Source: Sphagnum compactum
Taxonomy: Eukaryota; Bryophyta; Sphagnopsida; Sphagnales
DNA: 64,000 nt
Direction: 5' to 3'
Assembly (NCBI GenBank): GCA_965153455.1
Contig: OZ234493.1
Span: forward strand, 11,646,213 to 11,710,212
The notes beneath the pieces were generated by a model. That model was not told the DNA's origin, searched no databases, and saw only the letters and a program-made list of their open reading frames with translations. A program made the translations under genes and the position numbers. This document shows, in pieces, positions 36,496 to 49,073 of this stretch; positions within the stretch are counted from its first letter, which is position 1, and each line of letters begins with the position of its first letter.

Positions 36496-37859
36496 CCTTT
36501 TTCACTTCGCTCTTTTTTTCCTTGCTACTCTTTATTATTACTGGGTTTTTTGTTTTAAAAAATTTCGATTTTAGGAGTTGTATTTCTTTTCGGAGCTTTT
36601 TATGGCTTCCCTCTCGTTTCCTCTTTTACTCAAAAGTGTTGCAAAAAGTTTCCATTCCCTGTTTGTGCCCTAAATTAGGAATGTCTCTTTCTAGCTTGGA
36701 ATGAATGTCCATTTTTATTTGGCAGAATCTTTTCCCTCGTTTATGGTATTGCAAGTTTTTCCACCTTCGAAAATTATAATATTTATTTTGCAGTTGCAAT
36801 ACAAGATATATACATCAAAAAAGATTTTTCACCTTGGAAAATTAGAATATCTATTTTGCAGTTGTAACACTATATATATAGATATACATATATGTGTGTG
36901 TGTGTGTGTGTGAAATTTCAGGGTATTATGTCCATTGTAATTTGGTCAAAATATATTTTCTGTTCATCAATGATATTGAAAATTTTCAACTAGGAAATTT
37001 GCAAAATAGTTGTAAAAAGATGCACACAATATTTTTTTTTTTTCTCTCTCACAAATTGTAAATAATTTTATCAATGGCAAAATGTACATTACCAGGGTGA
37101 ACTAGCACACTCTTATCAACTTTTGGATCTAGTTTTGATCTCTTTTCATCAGGAACATGCACGTATGCAATGCAACCAAACACTCTGGTGCCTCCCTCCC
37201 TAACCCCTAAAGCCTAACCTTGGTAAATCCCATGCATTGTTAGATTTGAACTCACATGTATGGAATATTTATAATATTTAGAAGCAATTTAAGTGAATGG
37301 GAATGTTGGAGGCCAAACACAGGTTTGTGTCGGGATTGACTCACACCTTGCAACTGGACACCAAGTGACCCAACATCATGGCATGGCATGGCATGGCATG
37401 TTGTGATTTTCACATTCATTACTGAAATAAGGATTTAGAATAATAAATAATACTAATAATAATGCTAATAATATAACATAATTTTTTGCTAAATTAAAAT
37501 TTTTATCTCTTCCCAAATTTTTTTTTCAAAAATTCATTATAGTCCCCTCTAGTGTCAAATTCTTAAATTGTGGAGGTCGTTGGATTCCTGCTGTGAAGAG
37601 TGATATTTGTGGGCAAAATCAGCAAGCAAAACTTTGAGGAATTTTTATTTTTAAATTCTTCCCATTCTAGAGGTTGTTCATAGGCACAAGGTGCAATTGG
37701 AAGTTGGAACTTATGTAACAAGTCTTTCGCAATCACATTCTTGAGCAACACCAAACTAGGAGACTATTTAAGCTTTGTTTTAAGCACACGTCTTTAGACA
37801 TACTTGGTGGAGGTGTTAGGAGTGTGTTCTTTTTTGAATCGCATGTGTTTTCTCCCAAA
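36496..37859. other. AT-rich intergenic, simple repeats
   Basis: Contains a (TG)n run at about 36893-36912 preceded by (AT)n, and a (GCATG)n run at 37378-37400. No gene. Confidence 0.45.
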
Positions 37860-40770
37860 CCCTTATTAGTTAGTCCACATGAGAAACAAACATCCTCCAT
37901 CATCCACCACATCTAGTCTTGTTAACCTGTTACTTCTTGTTGTCTAAATATCATGGCTATAGACATTTATCTTACCTCTTATTCATTTATTATGCCTTGC
38001 TCTCACCTCTGGCAATGCTTGATTTATTATTGTCCCATATCATTTCCCCCCTCACCCCCACAACTTTGATCATGGTTTAAATCCGGTCTTCAAATCCGAT
38101 TGACCCCCAAAAAATTTCCTCCAACTTTAGCCTCACACCTTACTCCTAACATAATCAATCCAAAAAGCTTACAATGTTCTATTTCCCAACTCACACACCT
38201 AATCCCACTCCACTCTTTTGTGTTGCAATGGATATTGTTTCCATCTTTTGGTGCAAATTCACCCAACACGATTTATTTCAACATTGATGTCCATGTTAAC
38301 CATTACAAACTATTATCCCAAATATTTCAACTTTTACTTCCACCTCCACTATTTCCCCTCTTATAACAACTTGGGATTGGATCTCCAATCTTGACATCTT
38401 AGGGGACTTTTGCCATGTTTATATTCCCACATCGTCATTGCTTTAGATTGAGAAGTACACAAAGCTCTATAGCTCCCCTTGGACAAAACCCCTCCAACAT
38501 AACATGGAATTTGTTCTTATCTTTATTTGCTACCCCCTTGAACAGGTTCAATAGGGGATAAGAAAACCCTAGTTCAGCTCAATCATTTTTTAATAATTTT
38601 TTTGAAATGTTTGTACATTGATCATTTTAGTCATTCACATGCCTTAACAACAACCTCCAACTCATAATCATTTGGATAACATAATTTGCCCTCCCCCACC
38701 CGCCCCCCATAAATGCCTCCATCTAGTTTTGCTTTTAGCTACACATGGATTTTTTAAAATTTCTTGAAGATTTTCATCCTGAGCAAGAGCTTGAACTTTC
38801 TTTTGAATTTATTAAGGTGCGATTGAACCATTTGTTTGGTAACGGCCCTTCAAGCATGGTTTTCAAACACTTTCAAGATTGTTTCCACCTAGAATATTCA
38901 GCAAATGGTTTCTTATAGTTATTTAAATTACATTTTCACATCAGTCAAAACCACATTCCCCATCGAATCGCATGTGTTTTGGGAGCATCACCTCTATTGA
39001 CAATGCCCAAACTTTTTGGTGATGTATGACCTATTGCAATAGGAAAAACATTGTATTGTTTGACTAACCGCACATTAGGCCTTCAATTTTCACGGCATTT
39101 TTTCAATGAATCTTTTTCATCACCAATTTGGATTTGCTATCAAAGGAGGTTGCAAATTTGTGGTCCATGGCAATAGGTGTGCCATTAACCTCCACCTTGA
39201 CTAAATTGTTTTGCAAATCAACATTGCCAATATGTTCAATTTTTTGTTCAAACAAATGATGTTCCAAAATAAAAAGGTGAATTGCTCAACTTTTTTTTTT
39301 GTTTTTTTTCCCACACTTTTGAATCCCCTTTATATTTCACCCATTGCAACCAAAAAGGTGATGTCACCAACATCCCATTAGCCATAGGCACTCGCCAAGG
39401 TGATCTTTTAAGGGGTGCATTGTTTGCCATTGTCGATTTTTGACTGTTATGAACAACAACTACTCGTTTTCACCACCATAGTAAATGACACTCGTATTCT
39501 AAGCCCTTCAACAAAGGTCACCCTAACTTTTGATTTTTTAGCCTCCCAACTTGATGCCATAGGTTGTTTAATGCAATTGGACAAATGTGTGGCTTGGTCC
39601 CCATTTAATTTCCCTATTGAATTAAAAATCTCATTTTCATTTACCATTCCTTAAAAGGGATAAAAATTTGGCCACTAATAGGGTCATCCTCATTCATTTC
39701 ATCTTTCACTCGATCTTTTTTACTAAAAAAATTATACATGTAGATTTACTTCCTAGGCTAGGTGATACTCAAATAACCTATGAGATATTCACATGGTGTT
39801 TTGTTCAGCGTCCTTCATACCTCCTCCCTATGTACATTCAATTCCTTACTTCTCTTCCCATCTTTTGACCTTTCCTTGGTTTAAATGTTTGAACATCTTA
39901 TAGGCCCAAGGTCTTTTGAAAATCCCCAAGGGGCATTGGGTTGTTGCCAATTTTCTTTCCCCATTTCATTAAGGGGTGTTGGCTTCATATCATTAACTTA
40001 TGATGTTCTAGCTACATTTTTAAATAATTGGGACCTTGTCATTTCCACCCTTGCTTCGAAATTTTTGCTCAACTAACACCATTTCCTTCTTGAGGCCTTG
40101 GCCCATATAGGCTATGGTGATCTGTTAGTAGCTTGTGACTTTTTGCTTACTTTGGCTCAAACATGTTTTCCCCCTTTTGAGCAATTTGTTGGTAAACAAT
40201 TTTAACATCTACAAGGTTTTTTCATGTTTGAGCTTAGGAGTAGGTGCATGGTTAAAAATTCAACCAACCATCCTCATATTTCACCTACCACTAGCAATTT
40301 TTGCCACCGCCTTTTGAATTTAGCTAGGGTTCCCACATTTGTCAATGGCAAGTTTTTTATATTGCATGTGTACAGAACCAATTGATTCATTAGGCATCCA
40401 ACTTTTGAAATGAACACATGATAGTGAACATATGAGGATACATACATGATGTAGTGTGTGATGTCATTACATCCATTTTTGAGGAACCAATTTTAGATAA
40501 TACATGAACTTCATATGTTCCTTTCCTTCACACAATAGATTTCTCATCAATGTGTTGGCATAATCTTATCCAAATATTGGGTTCACATTTTAGTTGATGT
40601 TGTCATCACATATCCCACATGTGCTAACCTTTTATTTTAGATGACTTCAAGATTAGGCTTTGGAGCTTCAAAAAACACAAATAAAGGAAAGGAATTAGAA
40701 ATGCTAACATAAAGGGGACCAATTCATGGCCTTACTTTTTTATTGTTTACATAAACAAGTTAATTGTTTT
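37860..40770 (+). mobile_element. Decayed reverse-transcriptase element, copy A
   Basis: Frame-broken but readable as a LINE-type (non-LTR) reverse transcriptase with the order seen in copies B and C. FKHFQDCFHLEYS lies near 38850, GGCKFVVHGN near 39150 and IANMFN near 39225. A segment near 39380-39420 carries the remains of the QGD motif region, and VNDTRI near 39480 stands where an ADD-type catalytic motif is expected, so catalytic Asp residues are lost. CVAWSPFN lies near 39590, HVDLLPRLGDTQITYE near 39740, CFVQRPSYLLP near 39805 and RSFENPQGALG near 39905. Stops and frameshifts are frequent. The tail 40367-40770 reappears inverted at 44330-44760. The non-LTR assignment is inferred from motif style. 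Confidence 0.75.
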
Positions 40771-41118
40771 TTACATGTTTATGTGCACAAATGGGGGATG
40801 AAAGGTTTAAAAGGTTTATTTGTTTTGGTATTAATAATCTTTCCTTTGACAACAAGTTTTAATTACATTATAATAAATGGAGGCCATTTGCATCCTAAGT
40901 TGAATTGTGGTAATGGGGTTGGTCACATTTGAATTAGTGATGAAACTAGTTAGGATTTTTTTTAATTAAATTTTTATCATGGTACCAACATAGGTGTTGG
41001 GTCATCCATGGCGTATCATAGTTGTTGGGGTTGAGTCCTGACAAACAATAAATGGTAAAAATTCATAATAATGGTAGACTATGAACAACAAAGTTGAGAG
41101 AAAAGAACATAACCTTTG

Positions 41119-44010
41119 TACTTTATTAATTAGTCCATATGGGAACCAAACACCCCCCATCCCCCACCACATCCCTTGATGCACCCCCAAATTCCTTGAA
41201 AGATTCAAATGCGAGCCCCAAAATGAAAACAACAAAAGAAGGAGTTTGGTTTTTTTTGGAGAATGGCACCGTTGCGGGGCACGTTTCTTCATTTATAACA
41301 TTTTGGGGGTAAAAGGGGCATGCTAGAATTCTGGGATGGGGACTAAAAAGAATGACAAGCGTGTCAATTATTCATATCAATCTTCACAAACCAAACAACA
41401 AGTTGGTTAATGCATAATTGTAACACTTTTGGTGCACAAATGAATCATGAGCATACACGGACTCACAAGATTCACCACAGCCCGAATTTGGGGGAAGCCA
41501 CCACTTTCCCCCTAATAATATTCTCTGTGGCTCGCCATGAGGGTTACACCTAAATGTCATTTTTTAGGACTCCCAAGTTGGGAGTCCCAAAATTCCCAAA
41601 ATTGGAACTCTTGCCACTTTGGACGCCCATAATTTCTTTTGAAGACCTTAGATTGAAAAAATGTCTAAATAAAAGTTGTAACTCTTATCAAGAGCTTTCC
41701 AATGATATGTGACATGCCTCTTGCACAACATAACTCAAGGCGATTTTTGACTTTTAATGATTAGGAGTCAAATTGACACTTTGACTCCCGACCCTTCTTT
41801 CGGCCATAACTTGTGTCATAAGTACTAAAATGGATAATGCAAGCTCAATTTAGACATCTATGTCTTAAGAGCTTTCCAATAATATAAGGAAGTTTTCAAT
41901 CCAATGAGTTTTGACCCCTCAAACCATTCTTTGAATATTTGGGAGTCCATTGAGACTCCAATTCCCAAAGTGGGAATGCACTTGGGAGTGTGTGGATTCA
42001 TTCCCTCACACTCTCCCGCATTCCCGAGAATGTGAATGTGACCCCTAGGTTGCATTCTTGGCCTGCACCTTTCCATGCCCTTGCCTTGGTCACGAGCCCA
42101 AGGCTAAGATCGTGACATCCTTTCTTGTTGAACCCCATGCCTTGTGTTAACAAATTGGTCTAGATATCATTGCTATAGACTTTCACCTTACTTTTTATTC
42201 TTTTGTTTTGCCCTTGCTTTCACATTTTTATTCTCCTATTTTGCCCTTGTTTTCACCTTTGGCAGTTAACAATTTTGTTGTTTGGTTTGCCTTTTATCAT
42301 TGTCCCATATCAACTCCACCCCCCACCACTTTGAGCTTGGCTTCCCCCACCATGTGATGCATCTTCAAATTCGATTGATCCCCCAAATTTTCTTCCAAAT
42401 TTAGCTTCACACCTTATTCCTACCATAGTTAATTTAGAAAACTTATAATGTTTTATTTCCTAACCCACACACTTAATCCCGCGTTATTATTATTTGTTGC
42501 AATGAGTACCCTTTCCATCTTGTGAATGTGAATTCAACTAATGAGGTCTATGTCAACATCAATGTTCATGTTAACCATTACAAATTGGTATCCCTAATAT
42601 TCCAACTTCCATTTCAACCGTCATTCTTTCCCTTCTCATAACAACTTGGGATTAAATCTCTAATCTTGACATCTTAAGGGCCTTCCACCTAGGCTTTTCA
42701 TGGCCATACTTATATTCCCACAATCCCTTTGCTTTATGAAGAAATACAAAAAGTTTTATGACTCCCCTTAGACAAGACCCCTTCAACATAACATGGCATT
42801 TGTTCTTACTATTTTGTCGATGGTGTTTTGTGCTACCGTCCCCTTGAGGAGGTTTGATAGGGAATAAGGAAACCCAAGTTTGGTTCAATAATTTTGAAAC
42901 AAGAAATCCAAAATATTTGTAAGATGATCATTTTAGCCATGCACATGCGTTAACAACAACTTTTACCTCATAGTCATTTGGACAACATGACTTGCCCCCA
43001 CCCCCATAAATGCCTCCATTGTAATTTTGTTGTTGGATGCACAAGTCAATATTATTGAGTAACCCAAACATTAGCCACATTCTCCCATGGCCCTTTCATC
43101 TGACACCATTTTAGCCTTCATTGCCTTTCATCCCCCTTCCAACAAGGATTTTCTTTTATTTCTTGAAGATTTTTAGCCTAAGGAAAGCTTTGAAATTCCT
43201 TTTGAATCATTTAGGGTGACATTTAACCATATACTTCATTTGTTTACTATAATGGATTTCAAACATTTTCAAGATTGTTTTCCACTTAAAAGATTTAGTA
43301 AGTGGTTTATTACAACTATTTCAATTCTATTCTCACATAACTTGAAATTGTATTCCCATCAAATTCCTTGTGTTTTGGGAATGTCACATCTATTGGCAAT
43401 GGCCAAACCTTCTGGTGATGTATGACCTAGTGCAATAGGAGAAACATTATATTGCTTCACTAGCCACACATTGTGCCTCCAATTTTGAAACATTTTTCCA
43501 TCATGTATATTCCTTCACTAATTCGGAATCGCCACCAAAGGAGGCTGCAAATTTGTGGTCCATGGCATTGAGTGTGCCATTGATCTCCACCCTAAATGGG
43601 TTGTTTTACAAGTCGATATTGCCAATATGTTCAATTATTTTTCCAAGTGAGTGATGTTCCAAGAATTAAGAGAAGGAGGTGAAATTAACCAACTTATTGT
43701 TTTTGTTAATTATTTTCACACTTTTGAATTCCCTTTATATTTCAAGCACTATAATCAGGAATGTGATGTCATCCACATCCTATTAGCCATGGGCACTCAC
43801 CAAGGTGATCATTTAAGGGGTGCATTGTTTGCCATTGCTGATTTTTGAGCACTACGAACAACAACAAATTGTTTCTCATTTTTTTCTTTTCCCCACCATA
43901 TCAAATAATACCCATATACTAAGCCCTTCAATGGAGGTCACCCAACTTTTGGGTTTTTAGCTTCCGAACTTGAAGGCATAGGTTATCTAGTGCAAGTATT
44001 TTTTTTAAAA
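41119..44010 (+). mobile_element. Decayed reverse-transcriptase element, copy B (interrupted)
   Basis: Parallel to copy A over about 2 kb, starting at ttagtccatatggg (41127, compare 37873) and continuing from 42118. MSHLLAMAKPSGDV lies near 43380, GGCKFVVHGI near 43545, IANMFNY near 43620 and MFQELREGGEINQL near 43650. MGTHQGDHLRGALFAIADF at 43785-43845 is the QGD-type reverse transcriptase motif, in a preserved 65-residue frame. The copy stops near 44010, before the C-terminal part seen in A. It is split at 41177-42117 by an LTR-like insertion. Confidence 0.75.
41177..42117 (-). repeat. 941-bp solo-LTR-like insertion
   Basis: Comparison of copy B with copy A shows that this segment is extra. 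On the minus strand it begins TGTCACGATC and ends CA, the standard LTR termini. It is flanked by tccct (41172-41176) and tcctt (42118-42122), a 5-bp target duplication with one difference. Its body shares blocks with 26567-27355, in the opposite orientation. No coding region or second LTR adjoins it, so it is best read as a solo LTR. Confidence 0.7.
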
Positions 44011-44329
44011 AACATCCTAATTAGCCTCATTGTTGGTTGAGAAAATAATTAGTCATATCAATTATGCACATTATTCTAACTAGCCTCAATACTCATTGAG
44101 AACATAGTCATATGCCTATGGTTGCAAGAAAGTCAAATGTGGAAATGGGCAAGGATCAAAAAGTGGAGGAAATCAAGATGTCACAAACCCCATCATCACA
44201 ACTCAACTTATGATGGAAATGGCTTACATCTTTTATAATGTAATTGAAACTCATTGTCAAAAGAAAGGTTGTTAGGATTAAATGTGGTAGACCCTTCGAG
44301 CTTTTCATTCCCCAAATGTTGTTTACATA

Positions 44330-44760
44330 AACACATAAAACCCATCAGCTTGTTTATGTAAATAATTGAATTTTTTTATTTTAAAGGCATGAATTGGTCC
44401 CTTGGGTGTTAATCTTTGTAAATTTTTTCTTTTGTTTGTTCATCACCTTTGAAGCTCCAAAACTTAGTGTTGAAATTGTTAGAAGTAGAAAGTCAGCATG
44501 TGTGTGATATGCGATAACAACATCAATTATGGTGTGAACCTCGTATTTGGATAGGATTATGTCAACAAAAAGGTTTGTTGTGCAAATGAAAGGACCATGT
44601 GAAATTGTTCACATACCATCTAAAATCCAACTTTTCAAACAATGGATGCAATGACATCATGCACCACACCATGCATGTGTCCATGTATGTTCACTACCAT
44701 GTGCACATTTCAAAAGTTGAATGCCAAATGAGTCAATTGGTTGTGTACACACACAACAAA
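44330..44760 (-). mobile_element. Inverted fragment of the reverse-transcriptase element (copy D)
   Basis: Its reverse complement matches the tail of copy A (40367-40770) along the whole length. Examples are accaattgattcattaggca-like, gaacatatgaggatacat-like, ataatcttatccaaatattg-like, ttttggagcttcaaa and gggaccaattcatg with ttgtttacataaacaag-like. It lies 3' of copy B in inverted orientation, so it is an independent or rearranged insertion. Confidence 0.75.
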
Positions 44761-45029
44761 GAAGGCTTGCCATTAACAAATGTGAGAGCCTTAATAAAAT
44801 TCAAAGGATAGTGGCAAAAATTGCTAATGGTAGGCAAAATATGAGGATGGTCAGTCGAGCTTTGAGTCATGAAACTTGAACAATGAAAAGAGGTGGGTTC
44901 AATGAATTTCAAACACCTTTTCAAAAAGAATGTTGATGCACACATTTTAAAAATGGAAAGGGAATGTCGATGCACATTTCAAAATGGAATCTCGGAAGTG
45001 TTGAAATGATTTACCAATGAATTGTTTGA
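44761..45029. other. Intergenic, no gene seen
   Basis: Short non-coding stretch between two repeats. Confidence 0.35.
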
Positions 45030-45266
45030 ATGGAAACTCAAATATTTCACCATGCAAAAGTATAAATCTTCAAAACATTCTCTAAAAGAAACCAAAATCC
45101 TTCAAGGTATTATAACTCTATAACTAATCTCAAGCCAAAATATCATCTTAAAAAAAAAATCCTCAGATAAAAATAGACCTATTACCTAGGGGCCAAAATC
45201 CCTTAAACTAGTATACTCTATAATGGATCTAAATGCAATATCCTTGCCTGGAAGGCGAGGCCCAAA
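45030..45266 (-). repeat. Dispersed ~320-bp repeat, copy 4 (inverted)
   Basis: The reverse complement carries attcattatagag-like (atccattatagag), ggcccctaggtaataggtc, gatgatattttggcttgaga and tttcttttagagaatgtttt, in the same order as copies 1-3. The ggcaaggatattgca end at 45236-45250 matches the start of copies 2 and 3. Its far end is truncated. Confidence 0.85.
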
Positions 45267-46940
45267 AAAGCTTGGGCCCCCCTGAGTGCATACTGCCTCA
45301 CCTCATTGGCTGCAAGATTTTTTTTTGCCTACATGTGTTCTTTGTTGTCTTTGGCCTAAGTTAGTGGCAGGGGCATGAACTATGGGTGTGTACTCTACCC
45401 TAGGGTTATTTTCATCACTAAATAATCTTTAAAATATCGAAACAAACTTTCCATTAAAAATATGACAATATCATAGCAGATCATGAAAAAATAATAATTT
45501 CAAATTTGTAAGAACCAACTAAAATTTGAAATAAATAAATAAATAACTCATTTTGACCATGTGGAGACTGACCCTAGGCTACAATATTTTGGAGGTAGGA
45601 TTTTTTCACTTTTTAGAAATAGTGACAGGCTGGCTGGTACCTTCCACTGGTCAGAAGATCCCAATACAGCCTAGCTGAAACCTTTCACCGCAGACGATCC
45701 TGCTTGCTTGCTGGAAACATGTTTCTTCAGGCAGGTAAGGGAGCTGAAAATACAAAGGAAAAATCCAGGCAGTGCTTTACGGTTCTCAAACCGTCTCACC
45801 GGAACGGGACTCGGAAAATTACACTGTGTAACATGCCCTCCAATTACAACGAATTTTGTTTGTGGATCAGGTTATTACTCCTTAGAACCATGCTGACAGG
45901 GCTAGTAACAGGGCTGACTGGGCTGATGCATCAACTCTAGATACCTAGCTACCTAGTTCAGGCCTACGGGCATCGCTGACTTGACACCGTTCATTTACTT
46001 ACTTTACCTGAAAATAAAATTTACCCCCCCCCCCCCCCAAAATTCAAGTCCGCAAAACACGGCCTCGAAAGCCACGATCCCTTTTTCTTTCTTTCGTCAC
46101 TTCCTATGCGGTTTTCTTTCTTGTTTTTCTTTTCTTCTGGCTAAATCTAGCCCGTTGGCTTTTTTGTTTTGTTTTTCAAAATGGCTAATAATATGTGTTG
46201 TTTTTTGGGGTTTTCTACTCGCCAAATATCGACAATTTCAAAAAACCGCCAGATTTCTCTATTGGGTTGTAGCATGTACCAGTGTTTTTGTCTTTTTCTT
46301 TCCTTCCATTTTTTGATGTCAAATTTAACCCCAAAAAATAGAGAAAATATTCGAATTTACACTAGAAAGAAAATTTAAAATTTCCAAAAAAATTTAAAAA
46401 ATCACCAGAACAAAAGAGGATTGGCATGTGACAAAAGAATGTGAAGGACGCTTAAACGTTTTTTTCAAACTTTCATACCCTGCTTATAGACAAATTTGGC
46501 TAAACTTTTTTATGGATGATCGCCACTTCAGCCTACATCACATAAATGGCCAAAAAAGAATCCCATTGCGAGCCAAGGCAGTAAAGTAATTTACTACCTA
46601 CTCCTGCAGCACCCGCCCGCGGTAAGTAGTAAGTACCGTCCTTCATTATAATTACTGTTCTCCTGCTGAGATTCCCACTTCTGTTCGCAGTGCTCCTGCC
46701 TGCCTGCCTGCCTGCGCGCCTGCGAGCCACTTCCTTCAGGGAGCTTCTTCCTTGACGGACTTTCCCTTGCTTGCTGTTACTGCCATTTGCTGTTGCTTGT
46801 GCCGCATTCTGTACTGCTCCCTTTGTTGTTCTTGTTCGTCCGTTTTTTTTTCTTTTCCTTCCGCTTTTTTCCAGTGTTTTTTCGGTTTTTTGGGTTAGTT
46901 TTTCCAGCAAGAAGTCGGGGAAGAACACGGTGTGAGTAAT
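45267..46940. other. Intergenic and promoter/5' UTR region of the desaturase gene
   Basis: GC content rises toward 46600-46930, as expected near a gene start. Contains a run of about fifteen C at 46024-46038 and (CCTG)n at 46694-46715. No clear TATA box. The 194-residue minus-strand open frame at 46533-47117 lies antisense to the desaturase first exon and shows no domain. Confidence 0.45.
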
Positions 46941-49073
46941 ATGGCGGTTGCGGTGGCCGATAGCTTGTACATCACCATGGCCGCGTGTCATTGCAGTCTG
47001 AGCACCAACAATGTGGCGTCGTGGTGCAGCATTAGTGGCATTTCGGGAAGTAAATTGCGGTTTCCTTGTGTCAGCTCTGTTAGGCCTGGCATTTGTCAAT
47101 CTTCTGCTGGTGGTCATGGCAGCAGAGGAGGAGGAGGTGTGGAGTCGATCATTGCGATGACTGCCACGATTCCGCAGAAGTTCAGGTGCGCGGGGTTTCG
47201 GATGACTGTGTAGGTTTTGGCTTTTTTTGGTTTTATGAAGCTTCGATTTTCTTGGAGAGGGGACGCTGCTGCGTTTTTATGTCTCATTTGCTGCTGGTCC
47301 TGGATCGGTCGGCATGGCGATGAAAATGCGTTCCGGGGAGTTGTATATCGGATGTGTTTGCGCAATGTATGCCTTAAGAACATGTTGCACAATGTATGCC
47401 TTAAGAAAATTTTGCGCAATGTTTTCAATTGATGAAGCCGTAGCCGGCAATTGCACCGCTTTACATGCATGGTCAACTGGTCCGACAATTTTGCTGATCT
47501 TGTTTTCTGATGAGAATCAAAGCCTCAGTCATAGATATAAATGAGAAAAACCTGCTAAATCTAGTGATTTATTTTGCTTTTTTTTCCCCCCCCTCACTTT
47601 CTTTCTTGTGTTTTCTTGTTTTTCTTTTTCCTTTTTTTCCTTTCTTTTTTTGGTGTAGTATATGTGAACCTAAGAGTATGCTGCTTGATCATGCAACAGA
47701 TTGGCCAGAAGATCTGACCTGAAGAGCTCATCAGAACAGGAGAAGCTGCATCCCAGGGTCATGCACTCTCTCCATCCTGAGAAAGTGGAATTGTTCAAGT
47801 CACTGGAAGGCTGGGCAGAAAGCATCCTGCTACCTCTTCTGAAGCCGGTTGACAAATGCTGGCAGCCTCAGGACCATCTACCGGAGCCATCATCTGAGGG
47901 TTTTTTTGATGAGGTGAAAGAGCTACGGGCAAGAGCTGCATGCCTACCGGATGAGTACCTTGTCTGCTTGGTAGGGGATATGATCACAGAGGAAGCCCTT
48001 CCTACCTATCAAACCATGCTCAACACCTTGGATGGCACCAGGGATGAGACCGGTGCCAGCTCCTCTCCCTGGGGCGTTTGGACTCGCACCTGGACTGCAG
48101 AGGAGAACCGGCATGGTGATCTGCTGAACAAATATCTATACCTGACTGGACGTGTCGACATGAGGCAGATTGAGAAGACCATTCAATACCTGATTGGATC
48201 TGGCATGGTATGTAACTACAGCCATTCCAAATGCATTATTGTCAAACTTCCTTGCAAACTGTGATTTGTTTTTGAGTAGCGCTGAAGCAAAGGAATGACC
48301 TACCAAGCAATTCACCAAGAATAGGTAAGGTTTATCAAATGAAAGGATGATCCCTGAGTGGTCTTTAGCTTCTGTCTCACTGGGATTTGCTGAAGACTCA
48401 TTGCATTGCCACATGCAGTGAAAATACTACCTACCCGACTGTCCCAGTATAGGCATCCAGAATTTATTAAGATTTTGAGCTGAGGTTTTTGTCCCAATGG
48501 CTGCAGGACCCCCAAACAGAGAACAACCCCTACCTGGGGTTTGTTTATACTTCATTTCAGGAACGAGCAACATTTATTTCACATGGAAACACTGCTCGGC
48601 ACGCCAAGCAATATGGTGATGGGAAGTTGGCCACGGTCTGCGGGTTGATTGCAGCAGATGAGAAGCGACATGAGAATGCATACACCAAGATTGTGGAGAA
48701 ACTTTTTGAGCTTGACCCTGATGGTGCCATGCTGGCCTTTGCAGACATGATGAGGAAGAAGATTTCAATGCCTGCTCACTTGATGTATGATGGACAGGAT
48801 GAGCATCTCTTTGACAATTTCTCACTTGTTGCCCAGAGGATTGGGGTTTACACTGCTAAGGACTATGCTGACATTATGGAGCATTTGGTAGCCAAATGGA
48901 ATGTGGCTAATATTCAAGGCCTTTCGAGTGAGGGGCGTAAGGCGCAAGATTACCTGTGTTCACTGCCTGTTCGCATTCGGAGGCTTGAAGAGCGTGCACA
49001 ATCCAAGGTGAAGAAGGGTCCAAAGACTGGGAGTTTCAGCTGGATCTTTAACAGAGAAGTTGCTCTTCTGTGA
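46941..49073 (+). CDS. Plastid stearoyl-[acyl-carrier-protein] 9-desaturase
   Basis: Introduces the delta-9 double bond into stearoyl-ACP in the plastid stroma, using ferredoxin and O2, to give oleoyl-ACP. Three exons join in phase with GT-AG introns: 46941-47185, 47700-48207 and 48507-49073 (439 residues). The first ~80 residues, rich in Ser, Ala and Gly, form a plausible plastid transit peptide. The mature part runs through [44 protein letters not shown] and the two di-iron motifs EENRHG (about 216-221) and DEKRHE (about 302-307), ending [14 protein letters not shown]. Usual length is about 390-400 residues; the excess is in the transit region and the exon 1/2 junction. The ATG at 46941 is the first in frame. 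All iron ligands look intact. Substrate preference (18:0 versus 16:0) is inferred from overall resemblance only. Confidence 0.95.

Noticed and set aside
36414-36704. 96-residue plus-strand open frame
   Set aside because: Begins inside the tRNA-Tyr gene and continues through T-rich DNA; no domain.
46533-47117. 194-residue minus-strand open frame
   Set aside because: Antisense to the first exon and 5' UTR of the desaturase; Arg/Thr-rich composition mirrors GC-rich sense sequence and no domain is seen.
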